From Fictibacillus arsenicus (GTDB lineage Bacteria > Bacillota > Bacilli > Bacillales > Fictibacillaceae): a stretch of DNA of 64,000 nucleotides. A program made the position numbers and the translations under genes. The stretch spans positions 992,001 through 1,056,000 of the forward strand of contig NZ_CP016761.1 of NCBI RefSeq assembly GCF_001642935.1, given 5' to 3'. The notes below the pieces were generated by a model that saw only the letters and a list, made by a program, of their open reading frames with translations, searched no databases and was not told where the DNA came from. Below, piece by piece: positions 1 to 8,963 of the stretch. The number at the start of each line of letters is the position of its first letter. The first letter of the stretch is position 1.

Positions 1-3000
1 AACTTATATCTGCGCCTCTTTCAAAATAATGATATCAAAGTAACTCCGCTATTAGGTGTTCGTTCAAATAGTTCAGTTACTCATACAGACAGCCAAGTGT
101 TCTGGAAAGGATCATTTGAAGGTGTTTCTTACACAGTTTCCTTTTCCTTATCAGAGAAAGGCATCTGGTTCTGGGATGTAGAGTTAGAAGGTTCTGATGT
201 AAGAGCCGACCTCATCTACGGGCAAGACGTTGGTCTTGCTCACAGAGGGGCAGTCCGTACAAATGAGGCCTTCATCGCTCAATATGTTGATCATCGCGTT
301 TTTGAAAAAGAAACATTAGGCTATGTAGTTTGTTCACGCCAGAACCAGCCGAACGGTACAGCATTTCCTTACCTGCAGCAAGGTTCACTGACAAAAGCAG
401 CAGGATATGCGACTGATGGTTTTCAATTTTTTGGCCGCTCTTACAAAGAAACGGATGTACCTGAAGCATTATATAAAGAAAATCTTCCAAATGAAGTCTA
501 TCAATACGAGTTTGCTTACATCGCTCTTCAGTCAGAAACGGTTGAACTGCAGGGGAAAGAGCAGTTTGTCTTTTATGGCTGCTTTAAGGAGGATCATCCA
601 GAAGCGATTACTTCCGTTGAATATACTTCAGAAGTGCTTGATGCCTGGAAAGACGTGCAATCTCAAAGTGTAGAAGAAACGATTTCTCTTCCAAAAGTGA
701 GCCTGAGCGAACAGTTTGCAGGAACATTAAAAACAGCAGATCTAACGATTGAAGAAGTAGATCAGCTATTCCCGGAAAGAATTTTAGAAGAATATGAAGG
801 AGACACGTTGCTGTCTTTCTTCACACCTACTTATGAACATATTGTTTTAAAAGAGAAAGAAAGAATCGTAGAACGTCCGCATGGTCACATTCTAGTAACA
901 GGCAACAACGTTCATTTAAAAGAAGATACGATCTCGACAACTTCATATATGTACGGAATCTTCAACTCTCAATTAGTTGTCGGAAACACTTCGTTTCATA
1001 AGATGATGACGAATGCCCGTAATGCACTAAATGTAATGAAAACTTCCGGTCAGCGTATTTACGTTGAATTCGAAGGCAAACTTCAACTGTTGACGATGCC
1101 ATCACTATTTGAAATGGGCTTCAACTATACACGCTGGTTGTATAAAACAGAAGATGAAATGTTTATCATCACAAACTTCACAACGGTTGATACACCTGAA
1201 GTAGAGCTGCAAGTGAAGTCAGAGAGCGGAAAGAAATACCGCTTCGTCGTTACAAATCAAGTATCCATGAACAATCAGGAATACGAAGTGCCGTTTAATA
1301 TGGAAAAAGAAGAGAATGTACTGACGTTCACTGCAGATTCTTCATCAGACAGCGCAAAAACATATGAAAACTTAAGCTATCGTATGAAAGTAACTGGGGC
1401 AGAAATGCAAGTGACGGATGAGACGATTTTCGGTGAGAACATCGAGTCTCTGTCAGCTTCGCTCGTTGTTTGTGATCTAGCTCCAGCAAGTGAATGGACG
1501 GTTACAGTTCAAGGACTCATTGACGGACAGGCGATTCCATTTACTGAAAAAGAAGCCGATATTGAAATTGAGCGATACCGTGAATTTATCCAAAATACGA
1601 ATCGCGGCTTCCATTTATCAAAGGGCGGGGAAGAAACAGCAGAACTTCAGAAGATGAACGCACTGGCACACTGGTATACGCATAACATGCTTATTCATTA
1701 TTCAGTTCCGCACGGATTGGAGCAATATGGCGGTGCAGCTTGGGGTACACGCGATGTTTGCCAGGGACCGACTGAATATTTCTTGGCCACACAGCATTAT
1801 GACGCAGTTAAAGAGATCTTGCTGACGGTATACTCACATCAATATGAAGAAACAGGGAACTGGCCGCAATGGTTCATGTTTGATCAGTATTTCAAGATTC
1901 AGCAGGAAGAATCCCATGGAGATATCATCGTTTGGCCGTTAAAAGCTGTGACTGATTATCTTGCAGCAACGCACGATTTTTCGATTTTAAATGAGGAGAT
2001 CCCTTATACGGAGAGCTCGTTCGGTTTTACAGAGAAAAAAGCTACTTTGATGGCTCACATACAAAAGCAGATCGACTATATGAAAGCGAATTTCTTGTAT
2101 GATACTCACTTGTCTTCTTACGGTGATGGGGACTGGGATGATACGCTACAGCCGGCCAATCCTCAGCTAAAAAAATTCATGGTGAGCTCTTGGACAGTCG
2201 CTTTAACGTATCAAGTGATGACACAGTTCTCAAGAATGGTGAACAATGTGGACGAAGAGAAGTCTCTCGAATTAGGGAAGCTTGCTGAAAACATTAAAGC
2301 AGATTATCAAAAATACATGCTAAGCCATGATGTGATTCCTGGGTTTGTCTATATGGAGAATGCAGATGAGCCAAAGCTTATGCTGCACCCAAGCGATAAC
2401 ACAACGGGAATCAACTACCGATTGCTGCCGATGACCCGCAGCATGATCGCTGAGCTGTTAACACCAGAACAAGCCGAACAGCATCTAAACGTAATCATGG
2501 ATAAGTTTTATTGTCCAGATGGTGTGAGATTAATGGATAAGCCTGCACATTACAAAGGCGGTGTCAGCACACACTTTAAGCGTGCTGAACAGGCTTCTAA
2601 CTTTGGACGTGAGATCGGACTTCAATACGTTCACGCACACATTCGTTTTGTAGAAGCAATGGCGAAACTCGGAAAGTCTGGGGAGGTTTGGAGCGGTCTT
2701 GAGAAGATCAATCCAGTCATGATTCAAGAAGCCGTTCCTAATGCAGAGAGACGCCAAAGCAATGCCTACTTCAGCAGTTCAGACGGCGATTTCAAAACGC
2801 GTTACGAAGCGCAAGAACGTTTCGGCGAGCTGAAAGAAGGCAAGGAGAAAGTAAAAGGCGGATGGCGTATCTATTCTTCAGGTCCTGGAATCTATATGAA
2901 CCAGTTGATCTCCAATTGTTTAGGGATCCGTCCGCATGGTGAAAATCTTATTATTGACCCTGTGCTTCCAGAAGATATGGACGGATTAGAGTTTGAATAT

Positions 3001-3195
3001 ATGCTTGATGAAAAGCCTGTAACGTTTATCTATCGTAATCGTGGAGAAGAAGGAAAGCGTCTTGTTGTTAACGGTAAGGAAGTGAGAGCAGAAATCTATC
3101 AAAACCTTTATCGTGATGGCGGATTAGTTGTGAATCGCTCCGAATTTGCCTGCGGATTAACTGAAGAGAAGAATACGGTAGAGATTTATTCATAA
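1..3195 (+). CDS. GH94 phosphorylase, probably 1,2-beta-oligoglucan phosphorylase (5' end outside window)
   Basis: The reading frame is open from the first base, so this is the 3' part (1064 codons visible) of a longer gene; the GTG at 97 is probably internal. Glycoside hydrolase family 94 enzymes split beta-glucosides with phosphate to give glucose 1-phosphate in the cytoplasm. The visible protein carries the family signature GDGDWDD near visible residues 708-714, where the second Asp is the expected general acid, TRDVCQGP near 583, and GGWRIYSSGPG near 953. The length and these motifs resemble the roughly 1100-residue sophorooligosaccharide (1,2-beta-oligoglucan) phosphorylases of Listeria and Bacillales rather than the shorter cellobiose phosphorylases; that substrate assignment is from memory of the family. 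A LacI-type regulator follows after 54 bp, as expected for a sugar-induced locus. Confidence 0.8.
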   Translation, partial: NLYLRLFQNNDIKVTPLLGVRSNSSVTHTDSQVFWKGSFEGVSYTVSFSLSEKGIWFWDVELEGSDVRADLIYGQDVGLAHRGAVRTNEAFIAQYVDHRVFEKETLGYVVCSRQNQPNGTAFPYLQQGSLTKAAGYATDGFQFFGRSYKETDVPEALYKENLPNEVYQYEFAYIALQSETVELQGKEQFVFYGCFKEDHPEAITSVEYTSEVLDAWKDVQSQSVEETISLPKVSLSEQFAGTLKTADLTIEEVDQLFPERILEEYEGDTLLSFFTPTYEHIVLKEKERIVERPHGHILVTGNNVHLKEDTISTTSYMYGIFNSQLVVGNTSFHKMMTNARNALNVMKTSGQRIYVEFEGKLQLLTMPSLFEMGFNYTRWLYKTEDEMFIITNFTTVDTPEVELQVKSESGKKYRFVVTNQVSMNNQEYEVPFNMEKEENVLTFTADSSSDSAKTYENLSYRMKVTGAEMQVTDETIFGENIESLSASLVVCDLAPASEWTVTVQGLIDGQAIPFTEKEADIEIERYREFIQNTNRGFHLSKGGEETAELQKMNALAHWYTHNMLIHYSVPHGLEQYGGAAWGTRDVCQGPTEYFLATQHYDAVKEILLTVYSHQYEETGNWPQWFMFDQYFKIQQEESHGDIIVWPLKAVTDYLAATHDFSILNEEIPYTESSFGFTEKKATLMAHIQKQIDYMKANFLYDTHLSSYGDGDWDDTLQPANPQLKKFMVSSWTVALTYQVMTQFSRMVNNVDEEKSLELGKLAENIKADYQKYMLSHDVIPGFVYMENADEPKLMLHPSDNTTGINYRLLPMTRSMIAELLTPEQAEQHLNVIMDKFYCPDGVRLMDKPAHYKGGVSTHFKRAEQASNFGREIGLQYVHAHIRFVEAMAKLGKSGEVWSGLEKINPVMIQEAVPNAERRQSNAYFSSSDGDFKTRYEAQERFGELKEGKEKVKGGWRIYSSGPGIYMNQLISNCLGIRPHGENLIIDPVLPEDMDGLEFEYMLDEKPVTFIYRNRGEEGKRLVVNGKEVRAEIYQNLYRDGGLVVNRSEFACGLTEEKNTVEIYS

Positions 3196-3212
3196 TCATT
3201 CGGTATAATAAA

Positions 3213-3226
3213 GGAAAACGTTTACA
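3213..3226. promoter_or_regulatory. cre-like / LacI-family operator
   Basis: GGAAAACGTTTACA matches the catabolite responsive element consensus TGWAANCGNTNWCA at 13 of 14 positions. It lies 3 bp downstream of TATAATA (3204-3210), which could be a -10 box, and 24 bp before the lacI-type start codon. It could be bound by CcpA or by the LacI-family protein encoded just downstream (autoregulation); the sequence cannot separate these. Confidence 0.55.
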
Positions 3227-3249
3227 GAAAGAGATAGGAGAGAATTTCG

Positions 3250-4215
3250 TTGGTAAGTATTAAAGACATTGCGAAAAAAGCAGGTGTTTCCATATCCACG
3301 GTCTCCTATGCCTTAAACGGAAGTCCGAAAGTAACGAAGGAAACATCTGAAAGAATTCAAGCAATCGCGAAAGAATTAAATTACATTCCGAGTGCCGCGG
3401 CACGTTCTTTGAAAAAAAGAGAAACAAAGATTATCGGAATCTATCTGACAAATTACAGCGGTGCTTTTTACGGGGAGCTGCTTCAGGGAATGATGGAAAC
3501 TCTCAGTAAAAACGGATATGAGCTGATCGTTTGCAGCGGTAAGGAATCACACCGGTTTTTGCCGGAGCGTATGATTGACGGCGCCATTATTCTAGATGCG
3601 ACATATGAGACGGAGGAATTGCTAAGTCATGCTGAGCGTGGCCACAAACTTGTGGTGATGGACCGAAGAATGGATCATCCAAACATTTCTCAAGTCCTGC
3701 TCGACAACAAAGCGGGTGCAACTCTTGCAATTGATCATTTGGCTGAAAAAGGCCATCGTAAAATTTATGTATTGAAGGGACCTGAAATATCCTTCGATGC
3801 CCGTCAAAGACTAGAAGCCGTACAAAAAGCCGTTCAGCGCTATTCCCAGATAGAGTATATTGAACTGGATGGAGATTTTAACAAGCCATCCGGTGAGGCG
3901 GCCGGAAAGAAGATTCACCAGGAATTTTCGGAACCAGTCGGAGTATTTTGTCTGAACGATGAGATGGCAATCGGCATGTATAACTATTTTAGCCGGACGA
4001 ACTTGCGTGTCGGAGAGGACGTCCATATTATCGGGTTTGATAATATTGAAGTGTCTCAATATATCCAGCCTAGACTCGCAACGATCAACTATTCTAAGCA
4101 CAAATGGGGATCGCTGGCATCAGAGCTTCTGATTAACCTGATCAAAAAGAAAAAGCCAGAACACGAACGGATTAATGTAAGCCTCATTGAAGGAGATTCG
4201 GTGAGGAACCGATAA
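3250..4215 (+). CDS. LacI-family transcriptional regulator
   Basis: A 321-residue DNA-binding repressor. Residues 3-23 (SIKDIAKKAGVSISTVSYALNG) are a textbook LacI helix-turn-helix, residues 24-56 hold the hinge region (AARSLKK), and the rest is a periplasmic-binding-protein-like effector domain typical of sugar sensors. The start is TTG at 3250, chosen because AGATAGGAGAG sits just upstream and the HTH begins within three residues. It is 54 bp downstream of the GH94 phosphorylase gene and probably controls that sugar-phosphorolysis operon, with a beta-glucooligosaccharide as plausible inducer (inference). A terminator follows directly. Confidence 0.9.
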   Translation: MVSIKDIAKKAGVSISTVSYALNGSPKVTKETSERIQAIAKELNYIPSAAARSLKKRETKIIGIYLTNYSGAFYGELLQGMMETLSKNGYELIVCSGKESHRFLPERMIDGAIILDATYETEELLSHAERGHKLVVMDRRMDHPNISQVLLDNKAGATLAIDHLAEKGHRKIYVLKGPEISFDARQRLEAVQKAVQRYSQIEYIELDGDFNKPSGEAAGKKIHQEFSEPVGVFCLNDEMAIGMYNYFSRTNLRVGEDVHIIGFDNIEVSQYIQPRLATINYSKHKWGSLASELLINLIKKKKPEHERINVSLIEGDSVRNR

Positions 4216-4227
4216 TAGGATAAGAAT

Positions 4228-4264
4228 AAAAACAGCTTGGGCCAGTCGCTCAAGCTGTTTTTTG
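4228..4264 (+). terminator. Intrinsic terminator after the LacI gene
   Basis: A 12-bp stem (AAAAACAGCTTG / CAAGCTGTTTTT) with an 11-nt loop and a T-run. Confidence 0.85.
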
Positions 4265-4275
4265 TCGAAAAATCT

Positions 4276-4398
4276 ATTACTACTTAGAAGTGAAAAATTA
4301 CGGCTTAGAAAAAATATTTACGGCTTATAAATAAAAATTACGGCTTATAAAATAAAATTACAGCTTACAAATTTAAATTACGGTCTAGAAATTAGAAA
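4276..4398. repeat. Word array A1, period 20-21 bp, word ATTACGGCTTATAAA
   Basis: Six degenerate units between two terminators. The C of the TTAC core falls at 4280, 4301, 4321, 4341, 4361 and 4381. The conserved part reads roughly TTACGGCTTA and is followed by an A-rich variable half. No ORF is present. Confidence 0.8.
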
Positions 4399-4410
4399 TC
4401 CTTAAAAATC

Positions 4411-4441
4411 AAAAAGCTTGGGCATATCGATCAAGCTTTTT
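4411..4441 (-). terminator. Terminator of the 4446-5725 gene group (bidirectional)
   Basis: A perfect 10-bp stem AAAAAGCTTG / CAAGCTTTTT with an 11-nt loop. It ends 4 bp from the stop codon of the minus-strand membrane protein gene. Confidence 0.8.
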
Positions 4442-4445
4442 GAAT

Positions 4446-4895
4446 CTAATGAGAACCGCGGTATCTTTTATCGCTCATTGGCTCTTCCGGTTCTGGCTCT
4501 ATTTTTCTTCTTCTTTTAAGCAGGGTATAACTGTAACAAAAAGCCACGGAACAGGCGATGCTGTAACCGAATATGGCAAAAAGATTGGATTCTGCGAAGT
4601 CCATCCAATAAAAGAGTGTGAATCGATAAAGAATGATGAATAATGCTGTTAATAGAATATATAAAATTAAGCGGATTCTAAGCCTAATCCAGAACTTCGT
4701 CGCAAGTCCTTCCACGATAAAAGCTGTTGGCAATGTGCAAAAAAGGAAGAAAGGCAGCGTTGTGATTATCCCGAAAAACAGGCTGAATAATACACCTTGC
4801 CACTCTACTTCTAACAAATTCCCACCGCCTGGGAGGGCGAAAAACACGAGAGCTCCTAAAAGAACAGATATAACTGATGCAATGATAAATCTCAT
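4446..4895 (-). CDS. Small multi-pass membrane protein of unknown function
   Basis: 149 residues with four predicted hydrophobic spans (about 3-22, 34-62, 73-92 and 102-125) and a basic, then acidic and Pro-rich cytoplasmic tail (RRRKIEPEPEEP). The start follows a GGAG ribosome site that overlaps the end of the upstream VOC gene. It is the last gene of a tight minus-strand trio with the VOC protein and the lipoprotein and is followed by a strong terminator. I do not recognise the family; nothing in it suggests an enzyme. Confidence 0.7.
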   Translation of the reverse strand: MRFIIASVISVLLGALVFFALPGGGNLLEVEWQGVLFSLFFGIITTLPFFLFCTLPTAFIVEGLATKFWIRLRIRLILYILLTALFIILYRFTLFYWMDFAESNLFAIFGYSIACSVAFCYSYTLLKRRRKIEPEPEEPMSDKRYRGSH

Positions 4896-4897
4896 GA

Positions 4898-5287
4898 CTA
4901 TCTCCTTACTATAAATTCAAGTTTTTCTTTCTTATATTCTTCATCTTTGTATTCAAACAAACCTAGCCGGTTACCCCAAGGGTCTGAAAAAGTAGCCCAT
5001 TTTACAGGAACTTCTTCACGTTCATGAATTTCGAACTCCTCAACTTTTAAAATATCCATTAAACGTTTCCTCTCAGCAACAAGATCAACGACACCCAAAC
5101 GAATCGGACCGTTGCCTTCTGTCGGAATACCTTCAGCAACTTGCAGCCAGCAGTTCGGGATCAGCTCCCATTCAGCAAATCCTTCATGCGGAGTGAAATC
5201 TGGCTGCCTGTTAAGCAGTGTTTCATAAAACCGCTGGCCTTCTATTATATCAGAAACACGAACTTGAACCGTCATTTCGTAGATCAT
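4898..5287 (-). CDS. VOC (glyoxalase/bleomycin resistance) superfamily protein
   Basis: About 129 residues. The N-terminal YEMTVQVRVSDIIEGQRFYETLL and the C-terminal FSDPWGNRLGLFEY are the two edges of a vicinal-oxygen-chelate fold, a small metal-binding domain used in isomerases, dioxygenases and drug-binding proteins. An ATG six codons upstream exists, but GGAGG lies inside that extension, so the start at 5287 (MIYEMTV), about 11 nt after GGAGG, is preferred. The substrate is unknown. It is probably cotranscribed with its lipoprotein and membrane protein neighbours. Confidence 0.8.
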   Translation of the reverse strand: MIYEMTVQVRVSDIIEGQRFYETLLNRQPDFTPHEGFAEWELIPNCWLQVAEGIPTEGNGPIRLGVVDLVAERKRLMDILKVEEFEIHEREEVPVKWATFSDPWGNRLGLFEYKDEEYKKEKLEFIVRR

Positions 5288-5305
5288 ATATATGTAAGCC
5301 TCCAA

Positions 5306-5725
5306 TTAATGAATTTTATTTTCTATTAAAAACGTTCTTAATGACTCAGAAGTTTCATAACAGACTTTTTTATTTTCTGTACAGATAATTTCTTTTTCAG
5401 AGCTATATAGCAGAGTTGCTTCTGTTTGCTCTCTGCTGTACTCCTCGCTTTCTTCAGTCGTTTTTATATGAAATAAATAATTAGGTGCAAGCTTATTCAC
5501 TGTAATCTCTTTCATTTTACCTAGGCTGTTAGAAAACAGTTCAGGATTTAATACATTAATTGTTTCTTTTTTCTTTAAATCTGTTACTATGACTTGATCT
5601 ATTAAACCAAATTTTGTCCCAAAAGCTTGGTTGATTTGAACTTCAACGTTTGATCTTAAGGGAGAAGGATCAGAACAACCTGTTAAAACGAAAAAACAAA
5701 TTATCAATAAAAATTTTGCTTTCAA
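5306..5725 (-). CDS. Small lipoprotein of unknown function
   Basis: About 139 residues beginning with a classical lipoprotein signal: Lys-rich start, hydrophobic FLLIICFFV and lipobox LTGC, after which Cys is expected to be lipidated. The TTG at 5725 is chosen over the ATG at 5737 because AAAGGATG lies at the proper distance from the TTG and gives the compact signal peptide MKAKFLLIICFFVLTGC. The mature part is polar, with a CTENKKVC pair near the C-terminus that could form a disulfide. No family recognised. It is the first gene of the minus-strand group that ends at 4446. Confidence 0.65.
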   Translation of the reverse strand: MKAKFLLIICFFVLTGCSDPSPLRSNVEVQINQAFGTKFGLIDQVIVTDLKKKETINVLNPELFSNSLGKMKEITVNKLAPNYLFHIKTTEESEEYSREQTEATLLYSSEKEIICTENKKVCYETSESLRTFLIENKIH

Positions 5726-5835
5726 ATGTATGATCATCCTTTAAGTATGTTTTACAATGAATACTTATTTCTCTTATTCAAGAACAGGATTCACCCATTC
5801 ACACATCACTTCATGGATAATTTTAACACATATAG

Positions 5836-5866
5836 AAAAGCTAACCCATTTTAGGAGTTAGCTTTT
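5836..5866 (-). terminator. Terminator overlapping the cyuA stop codon
   Basis: On the minus strand, AAAAAGCTAAC pairs with GGTTAGCTTTT. The stem-loop contains the TAA stop of the upstream gene in its loop. Confidence 0.7.
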
Positions 5867-7143
5867 TGCGGGGATTTTTTATTCACCATCATATCCAGAA
5901 GAACTTTGTCTGTTGTGCCTGATGTTTCGTTGCCAAGACGGCAGAAGTTTTCGATCGTTCGTTCAACGTCTTCTTCGATGAACCCGTTTGTGGAAGGAAT
6001 GCATAATCCTTGTGAGGCGAGAATAGCTGACTGTACTGCAGCGCTTGAACATGTCGCGACCTTCATCGCACATCCTGCTTTTGCTCCGTCACAAACCATT
6101 CCGCTGACATTACCTAATGTGTTCTGAATGGCAGCTTTAATTTTATTCAGATCGTCACTTAATAGGTAAGTGATCGCAGCAGATGCACTGGCCCCAGCAA
6201 CGGTAACTCCGCATAGTGCCGACAAACGGCCAAACTTAGACTTCATATAGATCGAGAGCAGATGGCTTAAGGTTACTGCTCTTAGCATTTTTTCTTCAGT
6301 TGCTCCGATTTTTTCGGCTGCTGCCACAACCGGCATCGTAACGGCGATTCCTTGATTTCCACTTCCGGAGTTCGCCATGACAGGCATGGTCGATCCAGCC
6401 ATCCGGGCATCTGAGCCAGCCGCAGAAAGAGCCATGCTGTAAGTTGCGAGATCGTCAGAAAGAATACCTGTTTTAGTTTGGTCATAAAGAGTCTTTCCAA
6501 CCTTTAAACCATAATCATTTGAAAGACCTTCTTCACAAATCGCCCGGTTCAACTCAACACTACTTTTAACGAGTTCCAATTTATTTAGTGGCACTTCCGT
6601 TACGAAAGTGTAAAGGTCATCAACCGAAAGCTCAGGGAACTTTTCTTGTTTTTGAGGTATGGATTTCATTGTGTCAGACTGATCCAGCAGGACTTCACCA
6701 TTAACTGAGATGTAACTCACATTCGTATGATCACCAGAAATGATTACCTTAATTTTTTCTGTTAGAGTTTCTAAATTAACCTCAATATACAATTTCTCTG
6801 GTGTGTCTGCTGTCTCCACTCGTACCTTGCCCTCGCGAACGAGTTGGATCGCAGCCTCTTCATCTGCTTTTGTAACTCCTTCTAAAACTCGAAGCTGTTT
6901 AGAAGCATCTCCAGCGACGACACCTAGAGCGGCTGTAAAATCAATACCGGTAAAGCTCATTCCAGGAATTCCTACAGACAATGCATTTTTAATGACATTG
7001 CCACTAGCAGAAACCGAGATCGAAGTGACATTTTTTTTCGTATATTTTTTTGCCGTAGCAGCAGCCAGTGAAATGGCAACAGGTTCCGTACAGCCTAAAG
7101 CTATCACCAGCTCTTTTTCAAGCAAGTTATAAATCCGCTCCAT
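5851..7143 (-). CDS. cyuA: L-cysteine desulfidase family protein (CyuA / UPF0597)
   Basis: About 430 residues, the normal length of this family. CyuA-type enzymes use an oxygen-sensitive iron-sulfur cluster to split L-cysteine into pyruvate, ammonia and sulfide in the cytoplasm. The expected cluster cysteines are present: GCTEP (Cys18), CDGAKAGC (about Cys350 and Cys357) and the glycine-rich SGSGNQG segment. The start at 7143 (MERIYNLL) is preferred over the TTG at 7185 because GGATGGAG precedes it by 9 nt and the family starts here. It is monocistronic. Databases often mislabel the family as serine dehydratase alpha subunit. Confidence 0.85.
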   Translation of the reverse strand: MERIYNLLEKELVIALGCTEPVAISLAAATAKKYTKKNVTSISVSASGNVIKNALSVGIPGMSFTGIDFTAALGVVAGDASKQLRVLEGVTKADEEAAIQLVREGKVRVETADTPEKLYIEVNLETLTEKIKVIISGDHTNVSYISVNGEVLLDQSDTMKSIPQKQEKFPELSVDDLYTFVTEVPLNKLELVKSSVELNRAICEEGLSNDYGLKVGKTLYDQTKTGILSDDLATYSMALSAAGSDARMAGSTMPVMANSGSGNQGIAVTMPVVAAAEKIGATEEKMLRAVTLSHLLSIYMKSKFGRLSALCGVTVAGASASAAITYLLSDDLNKIKAAIQNTLGNVSGMVCDGAKAGCAMKVATCSSAAVQSAILASQGLCIPSTNGFIEEDVERTIENFCRLGNETSGTTDKVLLDMMVNKKSPQKANS

Positions 7144-7286
7144 ACCATTCAGCTCCATCCAGATGTTTTTCTCTACTTCTAACAATAATGGGTAGAGATA
7201 GGAAAAGGGAAGAGGTAATTATGACCTAATTAAAATAAATAATTTGGATATTTATGTTAAAATTAAGAGGCTGAGGAGTGTGGTTT

Positions 7287-7418
7287 ATGGAATTCTTTAT
7301 ATTTATTATCTTACTTGTATTTATGTTTGATATGGCTAAATTCAGGAAACAAAATCAAACCATTATCGATCAAAATGAAAAAGTAATTTCCCTCTTAGAA
7401 GAAATTAAAACCAAGTAA
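7287..7418 (+). CDS. Micro-protein: one membrane helix plus coiled coil (43 aa)
   Basis: A short ORF with a GAGGAG ribosome site 10 nt upstream. It encodes a hydrophobic N-terminus (FFIFIILLVFMF) followed by a charged amphipathic stretch (KQNQTIIDQNEKVISLLEEI) likely to form a short coiled coil. It is 18 bp upstream of a second small membrane protein with the same design, so the two may be cotranscribed. The same architecture recurs at 20948. Function unknown. Confidence 0.6.
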   Translation: MEFFIFIILLVFMFDMAKFRKQNQTIIDQNEKVISLLEEIKTK

Positions 7419-7436
7419 GTGGTGGAGGCTAAATCT

Positions 7437-7655
7437 ATGGATAATCAGGTAGTAGTTTTTATTTTAACGATGATTGGCAGCATTCTTGTTTTTTTAACAT
7501 TTGGTGCTCTTGTAGGCGGAGAAAATATAGAATTTACTTATGTCACTTTATTCATTGTTCAATTTTCTTTTACAACAGCAATGCTCTTCAAAATTTACGA
7601 TAAGGTAAAAAAATTAGAAGAGAAGCAAGTTGAAAAGAAAAGAAAAACGATCTAA
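7437..7655 (+). CDS. Small two-helix membrane protein
   Basis: 72 residues from ATG 7437, chosen because GGTGGAGG lies about 10 nt upstream (the GTG at 7419 would place that site inside the gene). Two transmembrane helices (about 5-24 and 36-53) are followed by a Lys/Glu-rich coiled-coil tail. It sits between the 43-residue micro-protein and the DUF3977 gene. No family recognised. Confidence 0.65.
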   Translation: MDNQVVVFILTMIGSILVFLTFGALVGGENIEFTYVTLFIVQFSFTTAMLFKIYDKVKKLEEKQVEKKRKTI

Positions 7656-7679
7656 GTCCTGAAAAAAGGAGATCACGGC

Positions 7680-7916
7680 TTGAAATTTATTGAATTCGGA
7701 TTAGGAAACAAATGGTTTATAAGGACAGAAACAGAAATAAACAATGGTGCGGAATTCGAAGAAAAAGGAATCGTTTTGCCTATTAATCTGCAATCGATTT
7801 ATTTAAGGATCTGGATTAAGAAATCTGTTTTTATTTTGGACTCCAAAGAGGGATATAAAAAGATCAAAAAGAACCGAAAAGATTTCAAAATATTAATTGG
7901 AATTAGAAGTCTCTAA
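7680..7916 (+). CDS. DUF3977 family protein
   Basis: 78 residues starting at TTG 7680, eight nt after AAAAAAGGAG. The sequence pattern (FIEFGLGNKWFIRTE near the start, SIYLRIWI in the middle, DSKEGYKKIKKNRKDFK at the end) matches the DUF3977 proteins of Bacillaceae as I remember them. These are small soluble proteins of unknown role. The stop codon abuts the stop of the convergent gene on the other strand, leaving no room for a separate terminator. Confidence 0.75.
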   Translation: MKFIEFGLGNKWFIRTETEINNGAEFEEKGIVLPINLQSIYLRIWIKKSVFILDSKEGYKKIKKNRKDFKILIGIRSL

Positions 7917-8375
7917 TTAATCCACTACATACAAATTAAAAAACTGATAATGCCCATCTCCGGTGATCTTTAATATCAGGTTTTCACCGATGGGCTGTAA
8001 GAGCTTTTTCTCTTTAAACTGAAGTGATAATTCGTCTGGGAATGCGTCGAATGAAACGGTAAAGGAACCAATTAAAGTTTGTTTTTTATCACTACTAAAA
8101 GCTGTACTTAAAGTGAAGGAAAGCTCTTGGGGAAGTTCGGTCTTTGAAAGTTTATGTTTGAGTTTAAGCTGGTTCACCATATTCTTTGTGATGGAAAACT
8201 CTGCTTCCCAATAGTCATTTTCACCTTTAAATAAGACAGTGACATCTTTTATTGAGTGCTGTGTCTTTACTGTGGTTTCTGCTTTTTTTACCTGGGAATC
8301 TTGTCCTCTTAAAAACGTTGATGCGAAAGCGAATCCAAATAATAAAACAGCTGCTATAAGGAGTTTCTTCTTCAA
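7917..8375 (-). CDS. Secreted or membrane-anchored hypothetical protein
   Basis: 152 residues with an N-terminal signal or anchor helix (KKKLLIAAVLLFGFAFASTF) and no clear cleavage Cys. The mature part is predicted beta-rich and polar, ending in a hydrophobic strand (YQFFNLYVVD). No motif recognised. It is convergent with DUF3977 and divergent from the GNAT gene at 8475. Confidence 0.65.
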   Translation of the reverse strand: MKKKLLIAAVLLFGFAFASTFLRGQDSQVKKAETTVKTQHSIKDVTVLFKGENDYWEAEFSITKNMVNQLKLKHKLSKTELPQELSFTLSTAFSSDKKQTLIGSFTVSFDAFPDELSLQFKEKKLLQPIGENLILKITGDGHYQFFNLYVVD

Positions 8376-8474
8376 TTTAGATGCCTCCTGTATTCGAATG
8401 GAATATTAAAAGGTATTCTTCAATACAGATAAAATTCCTTGAGGTTATGATTTAGAAAGGGAGTAGTGTTCAAA

Positions 8475-8963
8475 ATGACACCGAATATTAAAGTGAGGCG
8501 GTTTGAAGATGCTGATTTTGAGACAATTAACCAGTACACTTTACCTGACGAGCAAGCGATCTATACATCCATCCCTTCTCTTATTGTAGAGACTTTTCGG
8601 GCAGATAAATGTAACGAGCCGTTTGTGATTTGTTCTGAAGGTCATGTCGTAGGCTGGTTTGCGTTGTACACAGATCAATCAGGAAATATCTACACGAATA
8701 ATGAAAAAGCTATTCTTTTAAAATCCTTATCGATTGATGCCCGTCATCAAAAGAAGGGCTATGCACTTGAGGCTTTGAGAGGATTGCCTAATTTAGTGAA
8801 AGAACAATACAAAGACAAAGACGAAATAATATTAACCGTTCATGAAACGAATTCACCTGCGATAAATTTGTACAAAAAAGCTGGATTTGTTTATAAAGGT
8901 GAGAATTACGATGGAGAGTATGGAATTGAATTGATTTTTCATCAAGATCTATTGAAAAAGTGA
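8475..8963 (+). CDS. GNAT-family N-acetyltransferase
   Basis: 162 residues. The acetyl-CoA binding segment is SIDARHQKKGYALEAL (about residues 88-103, Q-x-x-G-x-A type), followed by the C-terminal NSPAINLYKKAGFVYKG, the usual GNAT beta6-alpha4 motif. The ATG at 8475 is chosen over the GTG at 8466 because AAAGGGAG is at a usable distance only from the ATG. The acceptor substrate cannot be told from sequence. The gene is monocistronic with its stop codon inside a terminator hairpin. Confidence 0.85.
   Translation: MTPNIKVRRFEDADFETINQYTLPDEQAIYTSIPSLIVETFRADKCNEPFVICSEGHVVGWFALYTDQSGNIYTNNEKAILLKSLSIDARHQKKGYALEALRGLPNLVKEQYKDKDEIILTVHETNSPAINLYKKAGFVYKGENYDGEYGIELIFHQDLLKK

Noticed and set aside
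5906-7132. Plus-strand ORFs opposite the cysteine desulfidase gene (5906-6127, 6740-7132)
   Set aside because: They lie antisense inside a well-supported conserved gene and have no ribosome sites or recognisable domains.
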